A stretch of 64,000 nucleotides of DNA from Heterohyrax brucei. Lineage: Eukaryota > Chordata > Mammalia > Hyracoidea > Procaviidae. The stretch spans positions 66,886,351 to 66,950,350 of the forward strand of contig CM053162.1 in NCBI GenBank assembly GCA_028571685.1, read 5' to 3'. The stretch's first letter is position 1, and every line of letters starts with the position of its first letter. The notes beneath the pieces were generated by a model, which worked only from the letters and a program-made list of their open reading frames with translations, ran no database searches and was not told where the DNA came from. This document shows positions 1 through 10,399 of this stretch, in pieces. The position numbers were made by a program, and so were the translations under genes.

Positions 1-343
1 GACACCACCTATAGAGATCAAGTTTTTCCATTGCTTTAAGTCCATTTCAGTGCCGTTTGTCGTAGTGTTTTAGTGTTATTCCAACACATCAATAAATTAA
101 GATAGAACAGTGAGTACTGGCTTAACTTATCTTTTGTATAGGCTTTGCCAGCCAAGTGCTGTCAAGTCTTTGGGCAGCAGAAAAAGTCAATTTTCTGTAA
201 GAAAAAAAATAACATGGATATGAACAACCAGAAAAATATACTACTTAAGTGGCTGAACAGTTATTTGGTTTTAAGCAAATGGAAATATGTGACCCAGTGG
301 CTTAATTACTTAAAACCCTTGGAGCATTTTTTTTTTTTTTTTA
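1..343. other. Non-genic sequence, no element recognised
   Basis: AT-rich sequence ending in a T-run. Open frames are short and show no known domain. I see no repeat family apart from the tail insert that follows. Confidence 0.4.
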
Positions 344-347
344 AATT

Positions 348-369
348 CTCAACGGCACTTGGCTTGGCT
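348..369 (+). mobile_element. 22-bp SINE/RTE tail insert
   Basis: A 22-bp segment starting CTCAACGGCAC and ending CTTGGCTTGGCT matches the 3' tail seen at 51403, 6968 and 62494. AATT at 344-347 is repeated at 370-373, which fits a 4-bp target duplication. No other SINE sequence is attached. A 4-bp duplication alone is weak evidence; the recurrence of the same tail elsewhere raises confidence. Confidence 0.55.
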
Positions 370-683
370 AATTTATTTATAATCAAGTTACTTGCAACCC
401 AATTTTACATAAAAGAAACACACCTAGAATTTTTCCCTTATGTACTAGGAAGCTTTCTAAGATTTTATCCGGGGATGATTCTGTATTAATTGATACAAGC
501 AGTTTACATACTGAGCCAAGGGAACATCAATCCTCCCTCACCTCATTTTCAGTTAAGAGATATTTTCTTAATTTGATCAAATTGTTAACATTGGTTTCAC
601 CTTCTCCAGATGAGTTTCACGTAAATACTATGTTGCGTAAGTTGATGTTGCTTTATTTAACGATAGAAATGCTCAACAATTCC

Positions 684-823
684 GGAGACCCTGGTGGTGC
701 GGTGGGTAAGAGCTCTGGCTGCTACCAAAAGGTTAGCAGTTCTAATCCAACAAGTGCTTCTTGGAAACCACATTGGGCAGCTCTGCTCTGTCTTTTAAGG
801 TTGCTCTGAGTTAGAACCTACTC
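684..823 (+). mobile_element. AfroSINE, sense, diverged
   Basis: Shows the 5' motif GACCCTGGTGG, a B-box-like stretch (GCAGTTCTAATCC), the CTTCTTGGAAAC centre and the CTCTGCTCTGTC stretch. The 3' tail is missing or decayed. This is the standard architecture of the afrotherian tRNA-derived SINE, a non-autonomous element thought to be mobilised by RTE. Confidence 0.8.
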
Positions 824-1275
824 AAAAGAAGTGGATTAACTTAGCCTTATTAACAACTGAGGTTTCAAGAAGCACCATTAATTTATTCCTTTCTTAGTTA
901 TGAAAATGGTCATGAAAAAGCTTAACCCAGTGAAGTAAGCGACATTTGTTTAAGATGAGCCTTCAAGACTGATGTCAATTTTTGATGAGAATAAAGACCC
1001 AAAAAATAATTTGCCTATAGGAACAGTAGGAGTAAACAGAACAGCAGAATCCTCAAATAGTAGGAGAAACTGCAACACAACAGGTGAATTAGTGGGGCAG
1101 AATCACTAGATTTCCCAGGATGATACCATAAATCACTGGTACAGCTGAACTTCAGACACCTTGGATTCCATTCCATTCGTTCCATCCACTACAGTATTTT
1201 TTCGCCTTCATTTTGAGAACAACTCACTTTCTCTTCTCATTTTTATTTCACCATGCAGTGTAAAGATAACTAATC

Positions 1276-1441
1276 AAAACCAAACCAAGTCCACCGCTGT
1301 CGAGTTGATTCTGACTCATAGTGATCCTATAGGTCAGAACAGAACTGCCCCGTGGAGTTTCCAAGGAGTGCCTAGTGGACTTGAACTGCTGACCTTTCAG
1401 TGAGCAGCCAGAGCACTCAACCACTATGCCACCAGAGTTTC
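1276..1441 (-). mobile_element. AfroSINE, antisense, near full length
   Basis: Read on the plus strand it runs from AAAACCAAACC (3' tail) through GATTCTGACTCATAGTGATC, GAACTGCCCC and TTTCCAAGGAGTGCC to ACTATGCCACCAGAGTTTC (5' end). About 166 bp, the usual length. Confidence 0.88.
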
Positions 1442-1636
1442 TTACTGTCAGCAGGTTGAGTCTACGTGATACATTCTTATGGGTACGAGCATATTAAAAT
1501 GAATATTGAATTTTTTTAAATATGGAAATGCTGTTATTCCCTTGCATAAGACAGTTAGCATATATAAGATAGCAAGAATACTAGGATGATAACAGTTATT
1601 TAAAAAGTCAATTCTTAGAGAGAATATTTTTGGAAA

Positions 1637-1782
1637 AGATTGTTCTAAGTACATTACATACATTAAGTCACTTAATTCTCACAATACGCCTATGATGAGA
1701 ATACGATTATCCTGATTCTTTAAAGAATGAGTACTAAGACTTAGTGACTTGCTTAAGGTCAAAGAGCTGGTAAGTAAGTATA
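1637..1782 (-). mobile_element. MIR, antisense
   Basis: Contains TCACTTAATTCTCACAATA, a decayed ACTGAGG-like block, then GACTTGCTTAAGGTCAAAGA and AGCTGGTAAGT. These are the CORE-SINE landmarks of MIR on the reverse strand. Ancient and diverged. Confidence 0.7.
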
Positions 1783-1854
1783 CATGCAAATGCATTCTTA
1801 TACAATGAATATTTTTAGTAGCTATGTTTGTGAGTTAATATGCTATCTCTTCTC

Positions 1855-2033
1855 ATATGCTCTCTCATTTTATCCTCATAAGGTACCTGTGAGGAAAATA
1901 AGATTTTTGTACTGACTTCTCTAAAAAGAAAACTAAAGTATGGAAACATCTCATCAGCTTACTTAATGAGACCTAGAGGGACTTGAACTCAGTGCCCAGC
2001 CTCCAAATCTGAGTTCCCATTGTTATGCACTGT
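1855..2033 (-). mobile_element. MIR-like, antisense, diverged
   Basis: TTTTATCCTCATAAGGTACC, then ACTTGAACTCAGTGCCCAG and a 3' AGCTGCCTG follow MIR order. Similarity is weaker than in the preceding copy. Confidence 0.55.
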
Positions 2034-2701
2034 GAGCTGCCTGTATATATTATAGCAGTAGATATTCAAAAGCAATAACATGTTAATTCTTATACCTGTT
2101 ATTCTGAGGTCATGTGCTGCAGTATTTTGAGACCTACATTAGTGATTATTTGCTTAACAAATCCTACAAGAAAACAAAGAGTTCAGATCTCACAGATAGG
2201 AAGATTCATTGCCAACTAATCTAAAGTTTAGAAAGAAAACCAAAGTTCAAACTATGGCCCGTACAATTACTTAATTTTTTAATATGCTAGGAATGTTGCC
2301 CTCAGGAAATCTTAGTTTTATAGCAAAGACAAAATGTTCTAGTATTTTCTCAGTTGGTTCTGTTGGTTTTAGACAACTTTGCCAGTCCAAATGAAAGTGT
2401 CCAAACTACAACCCCATAGTATTGAAGAGCAGGCACTAGGTTCCATGAAATAAGCAGTCGTTCTGCATGGTAAGGACTAATGGATGCCCATATTATTATT
2501 AACTGCACTGTCTGCAAAAGGCCTTGTGTTTATTGTTGGAAAACTTAAAGAGACTGTGTGAGTTTTCCTGCAAGAATCGTGGAACAGAAATAGCATTTAG
2601 CTGAAAATTGCAGTTGCAGCTGTACCTGAAAGAAGATCATGCAGACTCTCCAATCTAAGTTTCCTCAAATGTTAAAAAAAAAAATCAGGTTGTGATTTTT
2701 A

Positions 2702-2950
2702 TTGTTAGGTGCTGTAGTCTTAGTTCTGACTCCTGTTGACCCTATGTACAACAGAATAAGAAACACTATCTATTCTATGCCATCTTCACAATAGTTGTTA
2801 TACTTGAGCCAACTGTTGTAGCCACTGCATCAATCCACCTCCCTGCTGGTCCTGCTCTTTTTCAATGACCCTTTGCTTTGCCAATCACAGTGTCTTTCTC
2901 CAGCAACTGATCTCTTCTGGTAACATCCCTGTTAACCCATGACAACATCA
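2702..2950 (-). mobile_element. RTE (BovB-type) 3' end, antisense
   Basis: Starts TTGTTAGGTGCTGTAGTC, then CTGACTCCTGTTGACCCTAT and GTTGTTATACTTGAGCCAAC; ends near CCTGTTAACCCATGACAAC. This is the reverse complement of the last ~250 bp of the afrotherian RTE, whose sense ends are at 20060-20330 and 50830-51040. It carries the C-terminal coding remnant plus the 3' tail and is truncated. Confidence 0.78.
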
Positions 2951-3010
2951 GATTAGTCTATAGTTAAGATGAGTTCCTGCTTAGAATACTGTATATTATT
3001 CTGAAATATA

Positions 3011-3033
3011 CAACACACACACACACACACACA
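3011..3033. repeat. (CA)n microsatellite
   Basis: A run of about 11 perfect CA dinucleotides. Confidence 0.95.
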
Positions 3034-3125
3034 TCAATGTTTTCCTAGCCACCCTTCTGTAGAAACATGTGGCAGTCTGCTGACTTAGTGATTTATAATC
3101 TCAGAAATGTATAGTTACAGAAATC

Positions 3126-3266
3126 CTATGAGGCAGTTGTGCTCTGTCCTACAAGTTACTATGAGACAGAATTGACTCCAGGGCAATGGCAATATTTGTT
3201 TATATATGTACCCAAAACAAATCCATTGCCATTGAGCTGGTTCCAAATCATAGTGATCCTATTTAT
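3126..3266. mobile_element. Two AfroSINE 3' fragments, head-to-head
   Basis: A sense 3' half (AGGCAGTTGTGCTCTGTCCT to GGGCAATGGCAAT) at 3126-3192 is followed by an antisense 3' fragment (CCATTGCCATTGAGCTGG to TCATAGTGATCC) at about 3216-3266. Both lack 5' parts. Confidence 0.7.
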
Positions 3267-3889
3267 AAAATCCATATCAACATTGGTATGTTAATGTACA
3301 TTAAATGTTATAGTGGAAATTCTTACAGACATCTCATTTAATTCATACAAATCATACACTAAGATGGCTTTCGGTTTTTACATATAGCTAACTTTGAAAC
3401 CGTGCCTTAGAAAGTCTTAACTGATTCGATACATAGTCCGTCTCAAAGTTTTTGAAGTTTGAATTTGACCATATTATCTTTCACTATCTGGGGAGGAATG
3501 TCATCAAACAACCTCCCTGCTTCACAGAATCATAGACTACTAGAGGAAAACACCCTAAAGTTTTGTGTTGCATCAATTTCATATTCAACAACAGAATCTG
3601 TCCGTCAACAGTCTAAACATTTGATGATCTAAGAATGTTCAAACTTGTTTGGAAAACTAGTGATAAAGGTCTTGTACTAATGGGTGTAAACTATTTTGTG
3701 GTATCCTTGACATCAGTATATTGCAAGGCAAGTTGAGAAGACGTAATAAGTAGTGAAGAAGCAAACTCAAGGAATAGATGAATTTTCTCCGTAATAAAGT
3801 TAGTTGAGTGTGTGAAGACAGTCTGGGTTGGTAATACAAGACTGCCTCTTGCTAGAGTAAGGAGCACAACCAGAGCTCTTACACTAACC

Positions 3890-4012
3890 TGTGTTCCTTA
3901 TATCTTGATCTTCACAGCAACTGTACAATTTACAGGTTAGGAGCAAAGCCTGGAGGTTTGGTGACTTCCTTATTGTCATGCAGCTAGAAAATCGCAGAGC
4001 TCTGATTGCACA
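3890..4012 (-). mobile_element. MIR-like, antisense
   Basis: TTCACAGCAACTGTACAATT, GGTGACTTCCTTATTGTCA and CAGCTAGAAAATCGCAGAGC follow MIR order on the reverse strand. Diverged. Confidence 0.6.
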
Positions 4013-5431
4013 CTCCTTGATGATAATTTTTCTTCTTTAAATCAGTAGGATTTCTCATCACTGTTTGGAAGAGCAATCTGAGGAAGCCAATTCTCTAGAT
4101 CTTTGTATGTGTGTTTGTGTGTAGACATTTTCCCCTTTCCTTTACCTGCTCCTTCTTGCTTTCCTCCTGTTTCTCATTCCATGTGATCTCCTTCATCAAC
4201 ACAAATGACTATGAGTGCCATCACATCTCATATGTGCTATACCATTTTATGGGGATTTGTTGATATTCAGCTAGGGATTCTCTCCCCGCATCATAGGTAT
4301 TATTTTCCCCTTACTACGTGGCAGATCCCATACAATCCCACACACTCTTCCCTCTATTCAGTGTTGCTTGTATTTACCTGTGATATGACATTTCTGGCAT
4401 GTGGATTTATTTACCAAAAATGACATTTTTCCAGTTCACATCCCTTCCAGAGTCTTGTTGCTCTCCATCAAGACAAAGAATGTATTTTCTTCTGGCTCAG
4501 TCTGAGCATCGTTGTCTTTACAAGAGAAATCTGGCAGAAATAGTTTATGTGATCTCCCAGATTTGGTTATAACAAGTGATGCTTGGTTGTAACAGGTGAT
4601 ACGGCTTCTCCCAAGCTCTCCTTGGATTGGGGTGTGAGCCTGTGTAGTATTAACTCACCGTGTAAAATCTCAGATACCTTGAAGCTGCTGTTCTGAAGAC
4701 ACAAGTTAGAAACACCACTGAGACCGAAAGATTTTTTTTGAGGACCTGCAACTGTTGTAGATTTTGAAGCTGTTTGAGTTTTCCCAGTCCAGTTCCCATA
4801 CAGAGACCCTGCAATATCTAATGGAAATATATGAGAGCACAGTGAGAATTACCTTCCTGAGCTCAATCAACACTTGAACCACGAAAGACAAAAATAAAAT
4901 GATTGATAGCATTTTGAACCCCAAATCTGGTGTGATTTCTTTTGCAACAATAGATACGTGGAACAGATTTCTTCCAAGCATTCAAGTGGGGATACTTTCT
5001 CTCCTTTCTTTTTGTTTTTTAAATAATATTCTTATCATAATGTCTAAAGGAAATTAAGAAGGGTGGAGTCAATTTATTGAGTGCCCACACTTTGCATTAT
5101 AAAACTCTCTGATTTATTTTGTTAATTAGGTAAAAATTGTTACTGATCCGTTTTGCATCTGGCTGTCAATGAATGGTACTTTGCAGACTTTTCACCACAC
5201 TCCTTTCATTTCCTAATTAAGATTTTTAAGTTAATTAGAAAAATAAAAGCAGTTATATAGTAAAACTCACCAAATCTTACTCGACAGTAGTTGGCTGGCA
5301 TATAATGAAAATAATTCCAGGGTTACTTGGTCCAATTTCCTTCTAACACTGAACAAAAATTTTTAGAGAGACAGCAATGATCACTAAGTATCAATATGTT
5401 CATGGTATTTCAAAGTTTTGGAAAGAAAATT
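4013..5431. other. 1.4 kb with no recognised element
   Basis: No coding exon or repeat family recognised. The only local structure is an imperfect 20-bp tandem pair near 4565-4605 (TTGGTTATAACAAGTGATGC followed by a close copy). A weak minus-strand frame at 4706-4981 (91 aa, hydrophobic middle) has no known domain and is probably chance. Confidence 0.4.
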
Positions 5432-5594
5432 GAAAACCAAACCCACTGTTGCCAAATCAATTCTGACTCATAGTGACGCCATATGACAGAGCAGAACTGC
5501 TCCATAGAGCTGCCAAAGAGCGCCTAGCAGACTTAAACTGCCAACCGTTTGGTTAGCAGAGATAGCACTTAACCACTACGAGACCAGGGTTTCC
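5432..5594 (-). mobile_element. AfroSINE, antisense, full length
   Basis: Reads AAAACCAAACCCACTG, CATAGTGACGCCATATG, CAGAACTGCTCCATAGAG, then CTTAACCACTACGAGACC and AGGGTTTCC. Complete order of blocks with both ends. Confidence 0.88.
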
Positions 5595-5711
5595 TTGGGA
5601 AGAGAGAGAGAATCCTAAATTACACCAGTTAAACTTATAAATGCTTTACAGTTTTGAGAAGCTGCCATGCAAACTGTTTAATTAAAAAATAACAAACAGC
5701 AACAAAAATCT

Positions 5712-5900
5712 AGACCATTTGCTGTTTACTCATGAGGACCCTGTGCACATCAGGGTAGCATCGTCTTTTATCATGTTTTCAAGACTATGACCTTTTAGGA
5801 CACATCTCTAGCCATTCTTCCAAGGAACATCTGAGTAGGTCTGGATCGCTAACCTTTAAATTAGTTGAGTGTGTCATCTGTTGCGCTGTTCAGGGATTCC
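5712..5900 (-). mobile_element. Longer AfroSINE-related element, antisense
   Basis: Has an extra internal block of the long SINE type (ACTCATGAGGACCCTGTGCA, then TTCTTCCAAGGAACATCTGA, GTCTGGATCGCTAACC, ending TTCAGGGATTCC). The same long architecture is seen at 14088, 23131, 32643 and 46083. Diverged. Confidence 0.65.
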
Positions 5901-6484
5901 CAAAAGTAATAGCACAGGAAGGAAAAAAGGTGATTTTTATCAACAGGTTGGAATCATAAAATCTAATGCTGAGTTATTTATTTATGAATAAAGTCAAGGA
6001 ATCCAAGAGAGGGCAAAAACCTAATGTTTATTTCCATGGTACTTGTTGCCAAGAAAAAGCTACTTTAAATGTTTTCTAACCCGTGCTAATGAATTGTAGG
6101 TCTTTAAGATACAACACATTGACTCTAGGTTACCTTTCTTGCCTATAATGTGTAACATGCAACACCAGCTCCACGGGCATTCCATTTGACACTCTCACAT
6201 CGACACTTTTGTGTTTAGTGCATGCCCTGTCTGTTCAGGCTGCTTTGCTCACGCAAATCAAGCACAGACCTGTTAAACAGTGCTCACTGAAGGTTAGATG
6301 ATCATAGGGACAGTTACAATGATGACTGACTGTGTTTTCCTAAAACTGTGTAGCTATAAGAATAATTCATCTTTTATCTAATCTGTTTTTCATCTTTAAG
6401 TGCAGAAATTCTGAAAAAGTTAAGAATTTCTGAAGCTAAAAGGGCTTCTGATATTGAATTTATTTTATGTGCTATAACCTATTG
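5901..6484. other. Non-genic, nothing recognised
   Basis: About 580 bp of AT-rich sequence with no repeat or coding signal that I can name. Confidence 0.4.
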
Positions 6485-6485
6485 G

Positions 6486-6655
6486 GGAAATTCTGGTGAC
6501 ATAGTGGTTAACTGCTACATCTGCTAACCAGAAGTTTGGCAGTTTGAATCTACCAGGTACTCCTTGGAAACTCTGTGGAGCAGTTCTACTCTGTCCTATA
6601 GGGTCACTATGAGTCAGAGTCCACTTGACGGCACTGGGTTTGGTTGCTTGGTTTT
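6486..6655 (+). mobile_element. AfroSINE, sense, full length
   Basis: GGAAATTCTGGTGACATAGT, GTTTGGCAGTTTGAATC, ACTCCTTGGAAACTCTGTGG, CTACTCTGTCCTATAGGG, TCACTATGAGTCAG, then GGGTTTGGTT at the 3' end. Confidence 0.88.
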
Positions 6656-6945
6656 TTTTATAACCTGTTGAGTAGAAATACAAATTGGTGGATTAAAACA
6701 CAATAAACTGTGCAATATTTGTAATACATCTGGTAATAAATATATAGTAGAATATTTTAGTCATCATTCTCAGTACTGAAGACATTCTTCTATTCAGCAA
6801 TCTTGAACTTTCTCCATTTTGTCTAGGAAGACAATATGCCTTGACCAACCAATAACCACACGCTAATGAACTGAAAGAGACCATAGTTCTGAGTCTCAGT
6901 GGTTTCTGAAGATTGCATAACGTATGTTAAGACTAAGAAACCAAA

Positions 6946-7151
6946 AACCAAACTCACTGCCATCAAGCCAAGCCAAGCACCGTCGAGTCAGATCTGACTC
7001 ATGACTGCTATCAAGTCAATACAAATTCATAGCAACCCTATAGGCAGAGTAGAACTTCCTCATAGGCTTTCCCAGGAGCACCTGGCAAATTTGAACTGCA
7101 GACCTTCCATTTAACAGCTGTAGCACTTAATCACTATGCAACTAAAGTTTC
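6946..7151 (-). mobile_element. AfroSINE, antisense, interrupted
   Basis: Full-length reverse-strand AfroSINE. Its tail-proximal part is interrupted at 6968-7003 by a 36-bp insert. Without the insert and one copy of the duplicated target, the SINE reads continuously from CTCACTGCCATCAAG into TCAATACAAATTCATAGC. Confidence 0.85.
6968..7003 (-). mobile_element. 36-bp SINE/RTE tail insert with 12-bp TSD
   Basis: Antisense tail beginning CCAAGCCAAGCACCGTCGAG and ending GATCTGACTCATG. It is flanked by ACTGCCATCAAG (6956-6967) and ACTGCTATCAAG (7004-7015), a 12-bp target duplication with one mismatch. The host is itself an AfroSINE, so the uninterrupted sequence is known. The insert has the CTTGGCTTGG-type tail, not the GGGTTTGG tail of the surrounding copies. 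Confidence 0.85.
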
Positions 7152-7794
7152 TTGTTAAGACTAACAGAAGATCCTAAATAAACTTGAAGTATTAATTCTA
7201 GGGGAAATTTCCACTAATAACAGGCATGAAGTGAAGAAAGAATGTAGCCTTCTTTAACAATGCATAATTTATGCCAGATACCTAGTTCCTACGTGTAAAA
7301 TGTAGTCAAAATTGTAAGAAAAAGTAAATACATTTTCCTAAGATGATAAAATAATCTATGAATAACTAAACTAATGATATGGTTTCCATCAAGTTAGGGT
7401 TTTCACAAAATCCCTGTTCATATTTGCAGTCTTCGTGATTGAAAACTGTCATCTGTTTAAATATCATTTGTATAGCCATAAACTCAGACAGTTATAGGAT
7501 CTAGCTTGCCTTCTTGACAATCTTTCATTTATAGTAATATTCAAACTAGCATCATATGAACAATGCTTAAAGTCTACAGATTTATTTAAAAAATGAACTA
7601 TACTTTTTTTTGCCTATTTTTTAAGTGCAGTATGCATTACCAATTTTTCAATTGCACAGGGACTTTAGGAAGACGTGTCTTTGCTGTTTCTTAAGAGTAA
7701 TGTAATTCATACGAGTATCATTATTCTACATTGTTCTGCAGTGTTTATCCTCTTCAGACTGAGATTCCGTTTTACCTAACAATAATTGAGCCAT
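7152..7794. other. Non-genic, nothing recognised
   Basis: AT-rich sequence of about 640 bp without identifiable elements. Confidence 0.4.
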
Positions 7795-8010
7795 TGTCTT
7801 GGAAAAACACTGTGTACCTTTCATACATTTTCTAATTGAGTATTCTTACTGTGAGGCGGGTATTTGTATTCTCATTTTGCTTAAAAAAGTAACTGAGAAA
7901 TGGAGGCTATGTGATTTGTCCATTGTTACCTACTCAGTGAAGGCATGCATCACAATTCGTAGCCACATTCTGATCCCTAGTCCAGGGCTATCTTGTGATA
8001 TTTAAATTAT
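7795..8010 (-). mobile_element. MIR, antisense
   Basis: GAGTATTCTTACTGTGAGG, GTATTTGTATTCTCATTTTG, AACTGAGAAATGGAGGC and GTGATTTGTCCATTGTTACC match the reverse-strand MIR core (balanced order of the AGGAAACTGAGG and ACTTGCCCAAGG blocks). Confidence 0.7.
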
Positions 8011-8915
8011 AATACTTCTTTTGATAACTCATTATACTGCTCATCTTCCCAGTTCCATACCTTTTCAGATCTCTTTATTTCCATGTACCTATAAACATTC
8101 TTTGAAAAGTTAAAAGTCACTGTGCATCAAGAAATTTACAGAAAAAAAAATCATCCAACAAATGGTAAATGTAATTGGCTGAGTCCTTTGGCTTGACTGG
8201 AATCTTTGCCAAGACAATGGATTTTCTAAAGCCTTAAGAAAAAGATACCCCAATTCTTTTTGCTGTTCATGTCTACGTTATTCATTTAGACAATGCAATC
8301 TTTAAAAAATGATGTAAGAATTCCAAAATTCTTATCTCATGAGATGTTAAATCAGATGTCTGGACCCTTTAACTTTTTTTTTTTAAAAAAAATATATTTC
8401 TTTAGGCATAATGCTGAAATGATAATTTAATTCCATTAAGTTATCTTAAAAAGCTGATGTTTTAAGATTAATTTATGGGCCATTCAAACAGTCAAGTTGT
8501 TCAGTCCCAGCAATTTAGTCTGAAGTGGCCTAAAATAAAGAGCCACTGAATTGTTAATGTTTGCTTATTATTTGCTAAAGAAAGAAAGATACAATGGGGG
8601 GTAAATTACCTAATAGTTGTGAATTAGTAACTCTCTAGGTTAAAAAAAATGGAGAAACATGCTGCAAAATTTTTAATGTGCTATCAGTATTCATCCGTAG
8701 TTTTTGATCACAGTAATGTTTCCTCCCATGAATCACTGGTAATGTCTCAAGACATTTTGGTTTATAACAAGTGTGTATAGGGGAAATACTACTGTTTGGT
8801 AGAGGCTAGAGGCTCCTGAATGTCAGCAGTGCAGAGGACAGCTCCCTAAAACAATGAACTATTTGGTATGCAACATCAGTAGTTAATATATTTTGTTCTC
8901 AGAGGATATATAATA
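8011..8915. other. Non-genic, nothing recognised
   Basis: About 900 bp of AT-rich sequence. No coding or repeat signal named. Confidence 0.4.
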
Positions 8916-9312
8916 CACAAAGTCCCAAAATTTAGTCTATGAACTTGATCATTCTAAGTGCTACAAATCTCATTACTAACTATCAATGCCGTTACCTTTG
9001 AAGTCCTCCTCTTGGGAAGCTATGCACTGATAACAGCACCTCGTCCACCCTTCAAAGCAATTTTGAAACTCTTTCTGGAGTGGCTGTTGCTCATGGTGAC
9101 ATGGTGGCAATTTGGGGAACTTCATTGTCTAGTTGTCTATGAGGGAGTTTTTAGCCAGTAAACAAAAAACTGTACCGTAGCACTTCCTACTCACCTATCT
9201 GGCTCCCTGTGACTTTTTTCTTTACCCAATGATAAAGGAAATATTGAAAGCAAGATATTTTGATGACATTCAAGAAATCAAGGATAATACATTGATAGCT
9301 CTGATGGCCATA
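8916..9312 (-). mobile_element. Mariner-derived foldback element, truncated copy
   Basis: Starts after a TA (8914-8915) with CACAAAGTCCCAAAATTTAG, which aligns with the terminal repeat of the related element at 58628-59187. From there to 9312 it is the reverse complement of about 58780-59187, including a stretch that on the plus strand at 9190-9310 reads like the mariner transposase PDLAPNDFF-type region. The expected right end is missing, because sequence passes into antisense RTE at about 9313. Confidence 0.65.
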
Positions 9313-9451
9313 TAGTGTTGTATGTTTTTTCTTTGGAATGGAGCAAATGTGAGTCATTTCCTGCTGGTTTACCAGTAGCCAGGCCTCTTCCCAATTTCTT
9401 GACATAGACTAGTGACCACTTTCCCCATTGCATCAGTCTCTTGAAACATCT

Positions 9452-10399
9452 TGTTTCAATCATCTAGTGCTGCTATAACAGAAATACTACAGCTGGATGG
9501 CTTTAACTTAGAAAAATTTATTGTCTCACAGTCTAGAAGGCTTCAAGTTCAAATTCAGGGTATCGGCTCCAGGGGCAGGCTTTCTCTCTTGATCATCAGT
9601 TTTCCCCTGGAGTAGGAGCTTCTCCAGGTAGGAAACCGTTATCCAAATGACATTGCTCCTGGCACTGCTTTCCTGATGGTATGAAATTCCTCACTTTCTG
9701 CTTATTTACTTTCCTTTTAAGCCACACCCCAGGGAAACTCCCTTTACATTTGTTAGGGTTCCGATTTCAAGATGTGATGTTGTTGCTTTTTGAAAGTTAA
9801 GTTTTCTTAAAAAATGTGCCCAATAAGAAAAAGACTGGTGCACCAGTGACACACCACAAACTCCGCAGAGCAGGGGGCGACCCCGAGCTTCCTCAGCATC
9901 CAGTATTTAGTCCTGAGATCACAAAGCAGGGAGGGGGAACCGACCTTTACATTGATTGGCGAAGGCCACCTGGAATTCCTGTTAGTTGTAAAACGTGGGC
10001 ATTTGCAAGGCTGTCTCCAGGCTTTGTCTTGTAACAGACAGGTATTTTGCAAGACAAAGGTAAGATTACTCTATGGTATTTCCTGCTATTAAGTTGTTTC
10101 CTGGGGCTTTCTACTTTAATACCTTGAATTTTTACTGTGCCCTTTCTCACAATGGAGTTACTTATGTTTCATTTCAACACATTGAATCAAGGATGTGACT
10201 TTAGTAAAGGTGTTACAATCCCACCTAATCCTCTTTAGCATAACGTAATCTTTCCTCGTTAAGCACAGGCAGAGATTAGGATTTACAACACACAGGAAAA
10301 TTACAACCACAAAACAGAGGACAATCACACAATGCTGGAAATCATGGCTTAACCAAGTTAATGCCCATATTTTGGGGGACACAATTCAAATCCACGGCA
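9452..10399 (-). mobile_element. MaLR/ERVL-like LTR, interrupted
   Basis: Reads TGTTTCAATCATCTAGTGCT to the end at TCCACGGCA on the plus strand. Reverse-complement ends correspond to the TGTTATGGATTGAATTG-type start and GACTAAGACA-type end known from MaLR LTRs. CATCT occurs at 9447-9451 and 10400-10404, a perfect 5-bp target duplication as expected for ERVL/MaLR. Without the nested LTR it is about 515 bp. Other copies: 26094, 27272, 30253, 43820, 45991, 54205, 59932. Confidence 0.8.
9751..10179 (-). mobile_element. ERV1-like solo LTR inside MaLR-like LTR
   Basis: 429 bp, TGTTAGGGTTCC at the left and TTTCAACA at the right, flanked by CATT (9747-9750 and 10180-10183). TG...CA ends with a 4-bp duplication are typical of class I (gammaretrovirus-like) LTRs. 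The same family is at 16189-16604 with a different 4-bp duplication, which confirms the boundaries. The minus orientation is inferred from the sister copy, which carries a reversed AATAAA. Confidence 0.82.

Noticed and set aside
685-760. tRNA gene because of B-box-like motif
   Set aside because: The motif belongs to the tRNA-derived head of the SINE; no cloverleaf or full A/B box set.
3657-3839. Small minus-strand frame with leucine-rich stretch
   Set aside because: Short, no splice sites and no homology; likely chance.
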